A stretch of DNA of 64,000 bases from an uncultured Desulfovibrio sp. (GCF_910584445.1 NZ_CAJUBO010000002.1:19286-83285); one strand, 5' to 3'. Shown: positions 31,315 through 40,901, counted from the first letter of the stretch. Made by a program: numbers and translations. The notes: generated from the sequence alone by a model not told the origin.

Positions 31315-33222
31315 ATGAGCGAGTTTTCGAGGGAGCGGGGCCGGCCCCGCGGAGCGGGCGCAACGGCTGACAGGACGCGCGAGACGGCACCCGCCGGAAA
31401 GCGGGCGCCCGGAAACGCCGGCGCGCCGGGGGAGCGGCGCGGAACTTCCGCTCAGGGCCGCGAGCGGCGTTCCGGCAAGCGGGAAGGGACCCCCGGGGGA
31501 ACATCGCTGAAAGAAGTCGTTGCGGAAATCGACCGTGACATCCTGCGGCTGTTGCTGCGCCGTCACAATCTGCTCGAACGCATGCGCGGCGGCAAACCCC
31601 GGCTGGACGCCGCGGAAGAAAAATTCCTGCGTGAGGCGTGGCAGAAGGCCGTTTCCCGCGTCAGCCGCGATGCGGATCTTTCCGGCCGTTTTTTTGCCCT
31701 CATGCAGGATGCGGCCTTTTTGCCGCGTCCCGCTGCCGAAGATCAGGAGGCCGATGCCCGGGGGGCGGATGCCGCCCCGGCTGTGGAACGCCGCGAAGCG
31801 TTCAATCTTGCGCCCCCGCGCAAGCCGCTGGAACTTTCCCTGCGTTCGCCGCTTGCCTGTCGGGAGGCGCGCGCATGGCTTTTCCTGGCGGCCGCGTCCG
31901 GCCAGCCCCTGCGCCTCGCGCCGTGTCTGATGAACGATCCGCTGGTGGATCTGCTCAAGGCGCTCAACCAGATGGGCGCGGCGGTCACGCGCGAGCAGGA
32001 TGCCGTCATTGCCCGTGCTGCGGAGCCGCTGGGCTGCCCCGACAAGGTCCTCTACCTTGGGGACAGCATCTGGAATCTTTTTCTCCTGCTCGCGTTCTAT
32101 GTGGGCAGGCCGTCCCGGGCAAAGTTTCTCGGCGAGACCGAGTTGAAGCTGGCGGATCTTTCATCCACGCGCCGCTTTTTGCCGCAACTGGGCGCGCGGT
32201 TCATCAATGTCATTCCCCGCAGTTCCGGACTCCCCGCGCGGCTTGAGTGTTCCGGCATCGTGCCGGGCAGGGTGGACCTGCCGCCGGATGTTCCTGGCGA
32301 GCTTGGTGCCGCGCTTCTTCTGGCGGCGCCATTTTGGGAACGCGAGTTTACGCTCGGTCTTGCCGGGCATCCGCAACGGGAGCGGGTGATTGCCTTCGCC
32401 CTGCCGCTGCTCCAGGCTGCGGCCGTCTCCGTGGCCGAGCGGGACGGCGCCGTCAGCGTGCGGCCCGGTGTGCCCGTGCTGCCCCTTGAACCGGCCCTTC
32501 CCATGGATGCCGGGCTGGCGGCGTTCCTTCTCTCGCTGCCCATGCCGCTGGGGGGCGACGTGCGCCTTGAAGGCGCGTGGCCCTCGGGTCCTGACGCGGA
32601 TGCCGCCTGGGAGCTGCTGCGCGCCCTGGGGGTTCCTGTGGAAGCTTCCCCTGCCCGGGGGGGGACCGTTGGCGTGAAACTGGAAGCGCCGCGGCGCGCC
32701 GCCCGGCTCTCGACAGTGCCGCCGGCCACGCTTGCGCGCCTTTCCGGCCGGCTTGCGCCGTTGCCGCTCGCCCTGGCCGCATGCGCGGCCCTGGGCGGCG
32801 CCGAAGCGGATGCGCCCGCGACCGTATTGGAAGCCCTGCGCTGTCCGCCTGAACTTGCCGCGGATTTCTTCTCCGCCGCGGGGCTTGTTTTGGCGGGGGA
32901 TGCGCTGCGTCCGGGTCCGGAACTGCAAGACGGGGGAAAGCCCTTCGTCGGTCCTGCATGGAACGCGCCTTCGCCCGCCTGGGCGCTGGCGCTGGCGCTG
33001 GCCGCATGTGCCCGGCCGGGGCGTTGCCATGGACTGCGTTTGGGCAATCCCGGCGTTCTCACGGCCCTGTATCCCGGATTCTGGGCGCTGTACAACGCGT
33101 TGCCCCGGCCTGTCCCCAGGCGGCGGGACGGCGCGGAAGAAGCGCCGTCCGCGCGGGAGCACAGGCGCATCCGCACAGCAATGGTGGCCGTGCTGCCCCC
33201 CGAACACGAGGCGGAAGAATGA
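31315..33222 (+). CDS. Chorismate mutase-like/EPSP synthase-like fusion, probably a pseudoenzyme
   Basis: 635 residues from the ATG at 31315 (GGGGA upstream). Residues 1-62 are disordered and rich in G, R and A. Residues 63-145 look like an AroQ chorismate mutase helix bundle (SLKEVVAEIDRDILRLLLRR then HNLLERMR). Residues about 165-620 follow the EPSPS/UDP-GlcNAc enolpyruvyl transferase fold (inside-out barrel): ELSLRSPLACREARAWLFLA, LMNDPLVDLLKALNQMGAAV, SGLPARLECSGIVPGRVDLP and LGAALLLAAPFWER. But the family motifs are altered: no GDKSxSxR lysine, the N-S-G-T-x-x-R segment is replaced by DSIWNLFLLLAF, and the SSQ loop is absent. A catalytic AroA is unlikely. Role may be regulatory or structural in aromatic synthesis. 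Confidence 0.6.
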   Translation: MSEFSRERGRPRGAGATADRTRETAPAGKRAPGNAGAPGERRGTSAQGRERRSGKREGTPGGTSLKEVVAEIDRDILRLLLRRHNLLERMRGGKPRLDAAEEKFLREAWQKAVSRVSRDADLSGRFFALMQDAAFLPRPAAEDQEADARGADAAPAVERREAFNLAPPRKPLELSLRSPLACREARAWLFLAAASGQPLRLAPCLMNDPLVDLLKALNQMGAAVTREQDAVIARAAEPLGCPDKVLYLGDSIWNLFLLLAFYVGRPSRAKFLGETELKLADLSSTRRFLPQLGARFINVIPRSSGLPARLECSGIVPGRVDLPPDVPGELGAALLLAAPFWEREFTLGLAGHPQRERVIAFALPLLQAAAVSVAERDGAVSVRPGVPVLPLEPALPMDAGLAAFLLSLPMPLGGDVRLEGAWPSGPDADAAWELLRALGVPVEASPARGGTVGVKLEAPRRAARLSTVPPATLARLSGRLAPLPLALAACAALGGAEADAPATVLEALRCPPELAADFFSAAGLVLAGDALRPGPELQDGGKPFVGPAWNAPSPAWALALALAACARPGRCHGLRLGNPGVLTALYPGFWALYNALPRPVPRRRDGAEEAPSAREHRRIRTAMVAVLPPEHEAEE

Positions 33223-33373
33223 CGGCTGGCGGGGCTGAGTCAGTTTTCGCTGCCGTCGTTTCCCCGCAGGGCGGAACAAGCGGCGGAAAAGCCTGGTTTT
33301 CCGCCGTAGTACGGCGCGGACGTCCGCTCCCGCATCCGCCAGAGCGTGTACGCGATTCCCTTGCGAAAACGCG

Positions 33374-33913
33374 CTACAGGGCCGTTCCCCTGCGCGGCGC
33401 AAAGAAGCGGCTCGTGTCCACTCCCTCGTGTTCCAGCAGGAGGAGCTTTTTGGCGATGCCACCGGCATAGCCGGTGAGATTTCCGCCCGCACCGACGACC
33501 CGGTGGCAGGGGATGATGATGGCAATGGGATTGTGGCCCACGGCGCCGCCCACCGCCTGGCTGGACATGCGCGGCCTGTGCATCGCCGCCGCCACCTGGC
33601 GGGCGATTTCGCCATAGGTGCGGCACTGGCCGTAGGGGATGGCGCACAGAAGCTTCCATACCGCCTGCCGGAACGCGCTGCCCGAGGGCGCAAGGGGAAG
33701 TGCGGAGATACAGGGCCGCTTTCCGGCAAAATAGGCGTCCAGCCATGACCGCGTCAGCTTCAGGACGGGCGCGTCCGGCTGCTCCTCAAGTTCGCCGTCC
33801 ACCATATCCGCGTAGTACTTCTGTCCTTCCAGCCAAAGGCCCGCAAGATGCCGCGCATCGCAGGCCAGGGTCAGGGCGCCCACAGGGGACGGATAGCGAC
33901 AGGAAAAGAGCAT
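33374..33913 (-). CDS. ogt: Methylated-DNA-[protein]-cysteine S-methyltransferase
   Basis: 179 residues. The acceptor motif IIIPCHRVVGAGG is intact, with YGQCRTYGEIARQVA (helix-turn-helix with the arginine finger MHRPRMSSQAVGGAVGHNP) and a closing GYAGGIAKKLLLLEHE. It repairs O6-alkylguanine by suicide transfer to the cysteine. Size and organisation fit Ogt rather than the Ada fusion. Monocistronic in appearance, facing the CM/EPSPS-like gene. Confidence 0.94.
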   Translation of the reverse strand: MLFSCRYPSPVGALTLACDARHLAGLWLEGQKYYADMVDGELEEQPDAPVLKLTRSWLDAYFAGKRPCISALPLAPSGSAFRQAVWKLLCAIPYGQCRTYGEIARQVAAAMHRPRMSSQAVGGAVGHNPIAIIIPCHRVVGAGGNLTGYAGGIAKKLLLLEHEGVDTSRFFAPRRGTAL

Positions 33914-34003
33914 GGCTGCCTCCCGCGTTCCGGGGATTTCGGGACCGGTCCTGTTTTGCGTCCTTCCATGGCACGATGCGGCTGATGGATACTCCAGCTC
34001 CCG

Positions 34004-34420
34004 TCAGGCGCGACATTCTCCATCCCGCAGCAGGTGCACAAGAACGGTCCGCGTCCTGGGACCGTCGCCTTCATAGAGATAGATGCTTTGCCATGTGCCG
34101 AGGCACAGTTCTCCCTGTTCCAGGGGCACCAGGAGGGACGCCCCGAGCAGGCTGCTGCGGATGTGGGCGTCCGTATTGCCTTCGGCATGGCTCCAGCCGT
34201 GGGTACGCGGCGCGATCTCGGTGAAGAACCGGATGAAGTCGCGCCTGACGTCCGGGTCCGCGCCCTCGTTGATGGTCAGGCCGCAGGTGGTGTGCGTGCA
34301 GAACAGATGGAGAGCGCCGTCCGCCCGGAAATGCCGCCGGGCAAGTTCGCGTACGGCGGTCGTGATGTCGAGCATCTCTTCGCGGCGGGTGGTGTGAAGT
34401 TCCAGTCGCTGCATGCTCAT
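34004..34420 (-). CDS. YjbQ/UPF0047 family protein (secondary thiamine-phosphate synthase family)
   Basis: 138 residues. Family motifs FCTHTTCGLTINEGADPDVR and WSHAEGNTDAHIRSSLLGAS carry the conserved His/Asn/Asp cluster, and LGTWQSIYLYEGDGPRTRTV closes the domain. Members are small trimers with residual thiamine phosphate synthase activity in E. coli YjbQ; the physiological role is unclear. The start at 34420 follows AAGGAAGGA; a start two codons later is equally possible. It follows the acetyltransferase gene, whose stop overlaps the upstream end of the longer reading. Confidence 0.88.
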   Translation of the reverse strand: MSMQRLELHTTRREEMLDITTAVRELARRHFRADGALHLFCTHTTCGLTINEGADPDVRRDFIRFFTEIAPRTHGWSHAEGNTDAHIRSSLLGASLLVPLEQGELCLGTWQSIYLYEGDGPRTRTVLVHLLRDGECRA

Positions 34421-34428
34421 TCCTTCCT

Positions 34429-35454
34429 TCAAGGTCTTTTGACCATGATCCAGGTCTGGATCTCGTGGTTTTCCTCGGTCCAGTGCTGTTTGTATTCCAT
34501 GCGCGGGCCGGTGACCGGTCCCATGTCGTAGCGCTGGATGCCCTCTTCACAGAGCCACTTCAGCGTCTCCAGCTGGAGCAGATTGCCCAGCGAGAGCCGC
34601 CGCGCGGTGGCGGCATAGCTGAACTGCTGGCCTCTGTAAATCATGCCGCAAAGCCCCCCGAAAATGAAGCCGATGTCCTCGTCATGCTGGCGGGCCATGA
34701 TGATGCGCAACGTGCCCGCGCGGGCCAGCCGTCGCACAAGGGCCGCATAAAATTCCCGGGCCGGGGATTCCGCCATGCCGCAATGGCCGATGCCCTTCCA
34801 GCTTCTGGCCTCCACCGCAAGCATGCGCGCATAGAGCGCATCGGCCTCCTCAGCGGAGCCGGGCAGGCAACGCGTGAAGGTGACGCCGCATCCGGCCGCC
34901 TTTCTGGCGGCCTTCCGGAGTTTTGCGCGATGGTTGGCGGAGCGCCGTGACAGATAGCCGTCCAGCCCGCCGGCCAGAGAGGCGGCGCACTGGACGGAAA
35001 CGCCATGGCGGAAGAAGGCGAACGCATCGCCGAAACGTCGCAGGAGCATGGCCGCAAAGGCGCCGCCGGGCCGGATGCCGCTGAGGATGACATGGGGGAA
35101 GGCGGGCGCATAGGCCGCATCGAACGCCGCCAGGCACGCGGCGAGCACCTCTTCGCCATCCGGCCCGAGCACCGGGGTGCCGAACAGCCAGCCGTTTTCC
35201 GGCGGCGCCAGGAATATCCGGTCCGGACCTGCCCTGAATTCGGTGAACAGCGCAATGCCCGCGGGCGCCGCCAGAAAGAAGAGCCGCTTGTCCGCAGTGA
35301 AGGTCTCCCGGAAGGTCAGTTGCCAGGCCGGGGAACAGCAGAAGGGGTCCGCCTGCGCCGTGGTGGCGGCAAGGTGTTCCCAGAACGGCAGGCAGGATTC
35401 CGGCAATTGCCGGTCGTCTGCGGCGTTTTTCTGCATCGGCGCGAGAAACGGCAT
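34429..35454 (-). CDS. GNAT-family N-acetyltransferase (CelD/BcsL, Acetyltransf_6 type)
   Basis: 341 residues from the ATG at 35454 with AGGAG 5 nt upstream. The region around residues 185-320 carries SRRSANHRAKLRKAARK, SWKGIGHCG, EFYAALVRRLARAGTLRIIM, IGFIFGGLCGMIYRGQQFSY and SLGNLLQLETLKWLCEEGI then YDMG, the pattern of the CelD/BcsL acetyltransferase (FemAB-like) family used in polysaccharide and lipoprotein-type modification. Substrate unknown. Pairs with the YjbQ-like gene (8-nt spacing). Confidence 0.8.
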   Translation of the reverse strand: MPFLAPMQKNAADDRQLPESCLPFWEHLAATTAQADPFCCSPAWQLTFRETFTADKRLFFLAAPAGIALFTEFRAGPDRIFLAPPENGWLFGTPVLGPDGEEVLAACLAAFDAAYAPAFPHVILSGIRPGGAFAAMLLRRFGDAFAFFRHGVSVQCAASLAGGLDGYLSRRSANHRAKLRKAARKAAGCGVTFTRCLPGSAEEADALYARMLAVEARSWKGIGHCGMAESPAREFYAALVRRLARAGTLRIIMARQHDEDIGFIFGGLCGMIYRGQQFSYAATARRLSLGNLLQLETLKWLCEEGIQRYDMGPVTGPRMEYKQHWTEENHEIQTWIMVKRP

Positions 35455-35651
35455 GGGGACTCCTTGAACTGGCGACGCACGGGCATGCGCCCGCAGGCGG
35501 TGCCCCGGGGCGCATGGGGGAGAAATTCCATGCATCGCCCGCTCGGTCAAGGGGGGATGATGGCGGAACGTTTCGCCGCATTGACAGAGGGCGCCGCAGG
35601 ACTTAAGAAGTGCAATGACCGCATCCCGCGGATCTCAGCATGGAGGACACG

Positions 35652-35975
35652 ATGCTCGAACTCACCGAAAGCGCCCGCAGCGAGCTTGAGGCGTATTTCA
35701 AGGATAAGGACAAGGAAACCATCCGCATCTATCTTGCTCCGGGGGGCTGCTCCGGACCCCGGCTCGCCCTGGGGCTGGACCCCGCCGGCGATGGCGATGC
35801 CAGCGAGGAGTGCGGAGGCTTCACCTTCTGCATCAACAAGGAGCTGCTCGATCAGGTCAAGGGCGTCAAGATCGATCTTACGCCCATGGGCTTCATGGTC
35901 GAGCCTGCCGTTCCCCTGCCGGAAAGCGCGGGAGGCGGCTGCGGCGGCTGCTGCGGCGGCTGCGGCTCGCACTAG
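35652..35975 (+). CDS. IscA/HesB-like iron-sulfur protein with a Cys-Gly tail
   Basis: 107 residues from the ATG at 35652, with GGAGG 5 nt upstream. The fold is the HesB/IscA beta sandwich: MLELTESARSELEAYF, IRIYLAPGGCSGPRLALGLD (first cysteine) and ECGGFTFCINKELLDQVKGV. The canonical C-terminal CGC of IscA is replaced by a tail GGGCGGCCGGCGSH that is rich in cysteine. This variant IscA-like family is common in sulfate reducers and methanogens. It may scaffold or sense iron-sulfur clusters. A terminator follows. Confidence 0.8.
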   Translation: MLELTESARSELEAYFKDKDKETIRIYLAPGGCSGPRLALGLDPAGDGDASEECGGFTFCINKELLDQVKGVKIDLTPMGFMVEPAVPLPESAGGGCGGCCGGCGSH

Positions 35976-36032
35976 CGGCTTTCCGGCGCCTGCCCGGCTG
36001 AAGGACGCATGCCGGGCATGACAACCACAGGA

Positions 36033-36070
36033 TTCGGGGACGGCCTTGTGGCCGTCCCCGTTGTGTTTTC
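36033..36070 (+). terminator. Terminator after the IscA-like gene
   Basis: GGGGACGGCC pairs perfectly with GGCCGTCCCC around TTGT, followed by GTTGTGTTTT. Confidence 0.8.
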
Positions 36071-36097
36071 CCGGCGGTATCCGCGCCGCCCGGCCTG

Positions 36098-39000
36098 ATG
36101 TTACAGGATCCCATGCAGGACTTTGACGCGCTCCTTGCCAGCGGTGAGAGCAGGATATTTCTTGAGCGCAGCGGAATGGCGACGCGCTGTCGTCTGGCCT
36201 GCCACGCATTGGCGAACGGACGTACCGCGGTGCTCGTCGCGCGCGGTCGCGAAGAGCTGCACGCGGCATCGGCGCTGGCGCGCCTGTTTCTCCCCGCGCT
36301 TTCGGTGGGTGACGCGGATATGGCAAGCCCCCTGTGGGAACGGCCGCTCGTGGTTTTTCCGCGTCTGCGGGACTGGAGCGACCGGGATGGCTGGAGCGGG
36401 CGCGTTGCGGCGCTGTACGCGCTTGCCCAGGGGCGCCCGCGTTGCGTCGTGGCCGCCATGGACAGCCTTGTTCCGCGCTGCATGCCAACGGAGTTTTTTG
36501 CCGGACGCAGCCTCGATCTTGCTCTGGGGATGGACTTTTCCCCCGAGCTTATCGTGGAGCAGGCCATCGAGTGGGGCTTTGAGCGCGTGAACATGGTGAC
36601 GCGCCCGGGTGAGCTGGCCCGCCGTGGCGACATCCTGGATATTTTCGCCCCCGGCTATTCCCGGCCCGTGCGGCTGGAATTTTTTGGCGACGCCATTGAG
36701 GAGATGCGGCTCTTCGATGCCGAAAGCCAGCGTTCGCTGCGTACCGTGGAGGAGCTGACGCTCCTGCCGGCAAGCCCGCTGCCTCTGGACCCCGCGGGCC
36801 TTGAGGCCGCCCGCGCCCGTTGCGAGGCCCTGTTCCGCGAAGGGCGCATCAGCGAGAATGATTCCTATACCTTCCGTAAGGCGCTGGACAGCGGGGGCGC
36901 GGGCCTGCTCCCGGGTCTTCTGTGGGAGGACTCCAGCCTGTTCGAGAACTGGCTGCCCCCCGAAAGCCTCTGGATACTGCCCGGCGAGGCGGACAGCGCC
37001 GAGGCCCTGCGCGCCACCCGTCAGAGCCTCAAGGAGGAACTGGAGCGCGAGGAGGCGCCGCTGCCGCAGCCCGCGCGCCTGGTGCTGCGGCGCGCTGCCC
37101 AGCCGGCCCCGTGGAACGGCTTTCAGTGCGTGTTCGACGAACCGCTGGTCATCGGCGTGGAGTCGCGCGGCGTTTCGCTTCAGGAGCGGCCGTTACACCA
37201 GTTCACGGAACTTTTTCCCTCTCCCGGCGCGCAGGACCGCCCCTGGCAGCATCTGGCCGCCGGACTCAAGACATGGCAGCGCGAACGGCGCCAGGTCATC
37301 CTCAGTTTTTCCTCGGAACGCGGGCGCGGCAAGTTCCTCAAACTGGCCGAGCAGGACGGCATCACCCCGGCCCTGCGCTATGCGCCGGGGCAGGGCGGCC
37401 TTTTCGCGCTGGTTTCGCCGTTTCGGGGCGGCGCGGAACTTGTCTGGGACAACAGCCTCGTCCTTGGCGAGGATATCCTCTATCCCCGCGCGGAAAAAAC
37501 GTCGCGTTCCGCCACGCGCGCCTTCAAGGGGCTGGACAGTTTCGAGAGCCTGAAGGAAGGGGACCTGCTCGTCCACCGGGAGTACGGCATCGGGCGTTTT
37601 GCCGGGCTGCATCATCTGGACCTCACCGCGGCCGCCAATGATTTTCTCCTCCTGGAATACGCGGGACGCGACAAGCTCTATGTGCCCGCCGACCGGCTGG
37701 GGCTGATCCAGCGCTTCAAGGGCGCCGAAGGCGCGGAGCCGCCGCTGGACAAGCTGGGCGGCCCTGCCTGGGCGGCAGGCAAGGAAAAGGCCCGCAAGGC
37801 CATCGAGAAGATCGCGGCGGACCTGGTGGAGATGTATGCCTACCGCAAGGTCGCCAAGGGCTTCCGCTATGATCCGCCGGGCGAGCTTTTCCGCGAGTTC
37901 GAGGCCACGTTCGGCTATGAGGAGACGCCGGATCAGGCGCGCGCCATCCAGGACGTGCTGGACGACATGGACGGCTCGCGGCCCATGGATCGCCTGGTCT
38001 GTGGCGATGTGGGCTTCGGCAAGACCGAGGTCGCCCTGCGCGCGGCCTTCCGGGCGGCCTCTGAAGGCCGGCAGGTGGCGCTCCTGTGTCCCACCACGGT
38101 GCTGGCCGAACAGCACTACCAGACCTTTCGCGCGAGGCTGGCGGGTTTTCCCGTCAATGTGGGTCTGCTGAGCCGCTTTGTGCCCCGCCCTAGGCAGAAG
38201 GAGACACTCAAGGCCGCCGAGGCCGGCCAGGTGGATATCCTCATCGGCACGCACCGGCTTTTGTCCAATGATGTCAAGCTTCCCAATCTGGCGCTGCTCA
38301 TCCTTGACGAGGAACAGCGCTTCGGCGTGCGCCACAAGGAAAAGCTCAAAGCCCTGAAAAAGAATGTGGACGTGCTCACGCTCACGGCAACGCCCATCCC
38401 GCGCACGCTGCAACTCTCCATGTCCGGCATCCGCGAACTCTCCATCATCGAGACCGCCCCGCAGGACAGAAAGCCTGTGGCCTCGGCGGTCCTGGGACGC
38501 GACGACGCCACCCTGCGCAAGGTGCTCGCGCGGGAGCTGGAGCGCGAGGGCCAGGTCTTCTGGGTCTATAACCGCGTCCAGGGGCTGGAACGGGTCGCCG
38601 AATATGTGCGCGGGCTTGCGCCCCAGGCGCGGGTGGGCATGGCCCACGGGCAGATGGCCGAGACCGAGCTTGAGACCACCATGCGCAAGTTCTGGCATGG
38701 GGAGCTGGATGTTCTTGTCTGCACCTCCATTGTGGAGTCCGGCCTGGATTTTCCCCGCGCCAATACGCTGGTGGTGGATCAGGCGCAGATGTTCGGCCTG
38801 GGGCAGCTCTACCAGTTGCGGGGCAGGGTGGGGCGCAGCGACAGGCAGGCCTATGCCTTCTTTGTGGTGCCCGATGCCTCGCGGCTCACGGAAACGGCGG
38901 AGGAACGCCTGCGCGTCATCCTTGACATGGAGTATCTCGGCGCCGGTTTTCAGGTAGCCATGGAGGATCTGCGCCTGCGCGGCGCGGGCAATATCCTCGG

Positions 39001-39613
39001 CGAAGTGCAGTCCGGCCACATGAGCCGGGTCGGACTCGATCTGTATCTGGAGATGCTGGAAGAGGCCGTGGCGCGTCTCAAGGGCACCCCGGCCGCCCTG
39101 AACGCCGAGACCGAACTCACTCTGGGCTTGCCCGCCCATATCCCGGCGACATATATTGATGACGGGCGCGAACGCCTGCGCTGCTACAAGGCCCTGACCT
39201 CAGCGGCGGGTGGGGCCGCGCGCGAGGAAGTGGCCCTCGGCATCCGTGACCGGTTCGGCGCGTTCCCCGAGGAGTTCCGCAACTTCCTCGCCGTGCTGGA
39301 TTTCAAGGAATTTCTGACGGAGCTTCAGGTGCAGAAGGCCGACATCCATCGCAACAGTGTGCGCCTTGTCTGGGCCGAAGGGCAGACCGCAGTGCTTCCC
39401 GAGCGCATCGTGGCCCTTGCGGCCGGCGGCGCGGGGGCAAAACTGCATCCGCCGGCGGGGCTTTCGCTCCCGGTTTCCGGGGAGATGCCGTTCTGCGAGG
39501 CGCTTGGCGCCGTGCGCGCCCTGCTGGAAGGGCTGCGCGCCCGACAGGATGGCCCGGCGCCATCTGCAGCGCAGGGCGCCGCGTCGTGCCCCGCGGGAGG
39601 GACGGCATGCTGA
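36098..39613 (+). CDS. mfd: Transcription-repair coupling factor
   Basis: 1171 residues. Residues 1-400 hold the UvrB-like domain (GEPARRGDILDIF-type segment RPGELARRGDILDIFAP), residues about 470-545 the CarD-like RNA polymerase interaction domain (GDLLVHREYGIGRFAGLHHL, KLYVPADRLGLIQRF). The SF2 translocase follows with LVCGDVGFGKTEVALRAAF (motif I), ILDEEQRFGVRHKEKL (II, DEEQ), TLTATPIPRTLQLS (III), SIVESGLDFPRANTLVVDQA and GQLYQLRGRVGRSDRQAYAF (IV-VI), then the TRCF C-terminal domain. It displaces stalled RNA polymerase and recruits UvrA. Head of the operon running to rpsT. Confidence 0.97.
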   Translation: MLQDPMQDFDALLASGESRIFLERSGMATRCRLACHALANGRTAVLVARGREELHAASALARLFLPALSVGDADMASPLWERPLVVFPRLRDWSDRDGWSGRVAALYALAQGRPRCVVAAMDSLVPRCMPTEFFAGRSLDLALGMDFSPELIVEQAIEWGFERVNMVTRPGELARRGDILDIFAPGYSRPVRLEFFGDAIEEMRLFDAESQRSLRTVEELTLLPASPLPLDPAGLEAARARCEALFREGRISENDSYTFRKALDSGGAGLLPGLLWEDSSLFENWLPPESLWILPGEADSAEALRATRQSLKEELEREEAPLPQPARLVLRRAAQPAPWNGFQCVFDEPLVIGVESRGVSLQERPLHQFTELFPSPGAQDRPWQHLAAGLKTWQRERRQVILSFSSERGRGKFLKLAEQDGITPALRYAPGQGGLFALVSPFRGGAELVWDNSLVLGEDILYPRAEKTSRSATRAFKGLDSFESLKEGDLLVHREYGIGRFAGLHHLDLTAAANDFLLLEYAGRDKLYVPADRLGLIQRFKGAEGAEPPLDKLGGPAWAAGKEKARKAIEKIAADLVEMYAYRKVAKGFRYDPPGELFREFEATFGYEETPDQARAIQDVLDDMDGSRPMDRLVCGDVGFGKTEVALRAAFRAASEGRQVALLCPTTVLAEQHYQTFRARLAGFPVNVGLLSRFVPRPRQKETLKAAEAGQVDILIGTHRLLSNDVKLPNLALLILDEEQRFGVRHKEKLKALKKNVDVLTLTATPIPRTLQLSMSGIRELSIIETAPQDRKPVASAVLGRDDATLRKVLARELEREGQVFWVYNRVQGLERVAEYVRGLAPQARVGMAHGQMAETELETTMRKFWHGELDVLVCTSIVESGLDFPRANTLVVDQAQMFGLGQLYQLRGRVGRSDRQAYAFFVVPDASRLTETAEERLRVILDMEYLGAGFQVAMEDLRLRGAGNILGEVQSGHMSRVGLDLYLEMLEEAVARLKGTPAALNAETELTLGLPAHIPATYIDDGRERLRCYKALTSAAGGAAREEVALGIRDRFGAFPEEFRNFLAVLDFKEFLTELQVQKADIHRNSVRLVWAEGQTAVLPERIVALAAGGAGAKLHPPAGLSLPVSGEMPFCEALGAVRALLEGLRARQDGPAPSAAQGAASCPAGGTAC

Positions 39614-40719
39614 TGCGCCTCTTCCGCCGCGGGCTGCCGCTTTGTCTGTTTTTCGTCTGTCTGGCGCTTTCCGGCTGCCTGGAACGCCGTCTTCCGGAAG
39701 GCGTGATGGCAAGCGTCAACGGCGAACCCATCCACCTTGCCGCCGTCCAGGCGCTCATGGACAGCCGTTCCACATCTCTGGGCATCCCCCTGCGTCCCTC
39801 GCTTGAGGATATGAAGAACCGCTACGGCGGCGCGCTGGGGACGCTCATCGTCCATACCCTGGTGCGCCAGGATCTGGCGCGCCGGGGCCTGTCCGTGACG
39901 GATGCGGCGCTGGAGCATGCCGTGGAGCAGGTGCGGGCGGATTTCGGACCGGGCGGTCTGGAAAAATTCCTTACGGATTCCTCCCTGCGCGAGGCGGACT
40001 GGAAAGCCCTCATGCGCGACTATCTCGCCATGGACGTGTTCAGAAAACGGGTGCTCCTGCCGGCCATCCAGGTTTCCCTGGAAGAAGCGCGCGCCTACTA
40101 TCAGGAGCACAAGGCGGAGTTTCTGCTGCCCGGCTCTCTGGACGTCTGCCTTGCCACCGCCCCGGACAGGGAAGCGCTGACCGCGTATTGCGGATCGTTC
40201 GCGGCCCGGTTCCGCCCCCGGCCCGGCGATGCGGCCCAAGCCGGGTTCCCCTCCCTTGCCGCCGAGGCGACCACGGACTCCGACGCATTGGCGCAATGCA
40301 TGGAGGTGCGTCCCGACGAAGTGCCCCCGGCCTGGCGCAAGGAGCTGGAAACGCTCACGCCGGGCAGTTGCGGACAGCCGCGCCAGCAGGAGGGCGAATG
40401 GCGCGTCGTGGCCCTGGCGGGGCGTCACCGGGGGCATGCCCTCGATCTGGCTGAGGCGTATCCGCTCATCGAGGCTCTCCTTCTTGAGGAAAAGAAATCC
40501 GCCGCATTCGGCAAATGGCTCGAGGACAGTCTTGCCCGCTCGACGATCCTGGTCGCTCCGGAACTTAGGGAACCGCTGTTGAACCCGGGTCCTCCCGGAT
40601 ATGCGGCGATGGAACCCGACGAAAGCGAGGAGCTTGAACGCTCCGGGGAGCAGCAGGCCGGGGGCGCCCCGTCTGTGGCGCCGGACGCCGCCGGGGGCGC
40701 TGCCGCATCCGGCCGGTGA
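39607..40719 (+). CDS. Lipoprotein with SurA/PpiC-like domain
   Basis: 370 residues from the ATG at 39607 (GGGAGG upstream), overlapping the mfd stop by 7 nt. The signal peptide ends in the lipobox ALSGC with Cys24 as the lipidated residue. Then comes a SurA-N-like chaperone domain (MASVNGEPIHLAAVQALMDS, LIVHTLVRQDLARRGLSVTD) and a diverged parvulin-like domain near residues 180-290 without a clear active-site histidine set. A periplasmic folding chaperone anchored in a membrane is the likely role, working with the SurA-like protein encoded next. The C-terminus is acidic and Ala/Gly-rich. Confidence 0.8.
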   Translation: MLMRLFRRGLPLCLFFVCLALSGCLERRLPEGVMASVNGEPIHLAAVQALMDSRSTSLGIPLRPSLEDMKNRYGGALGTLIVHTLVRQDLARRGLSVTDAALEHAVEQVRADFGPGGLEKFLTDSSLREADWKALMRDYLAMDVFRKRVLLPAIQVSLEEARAYYQEHKAEFLLPGSLDVCLATAPDREALTAYCGSFAARFRPRPGDAAQAGFPSLAAEATTDSDALAQCMEVRPDEVPPAWRKELETLTPGSCGQPRQQEGEWRVVALAGRHRGHALDLAEAYPLIEALLLEEKKSAAFGKWLEDSLARSTILVAPELREPLLNPGPPGYAAMEPDESEELERSGEQQAGGAPSVAPDAAGGAAASGR

Positions 40720-40901
40720 CCGCGGCAGGGGAAGCGGCGCGCCCGTTGTGCGGGGCAGGCGGAGCGTTCCGCCGGTCAGGACGCTTCGGCGGGTATTTTT
40801 GTGGTCATTGCCAGCGGGCGCCTTTTGCAGTAGGCAAGAAGACCGACATTCCGGCATATCCGCCCGATCCGCATGCGGTGCCGTGCGGAACAAGGAGAAC
40901 C

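Noticed and set aside
31315..33222. Calling this gene a functional aroA
   Set aside because: Key EPSPS motifs are missing although the fold seems related.
37193..39139. Long open frame on the minus strand opposite mfd
   Set aside because: Composition is that of a high-GC shadow frame; no domain recognisable and mfd on the plus strand has complete motifs.
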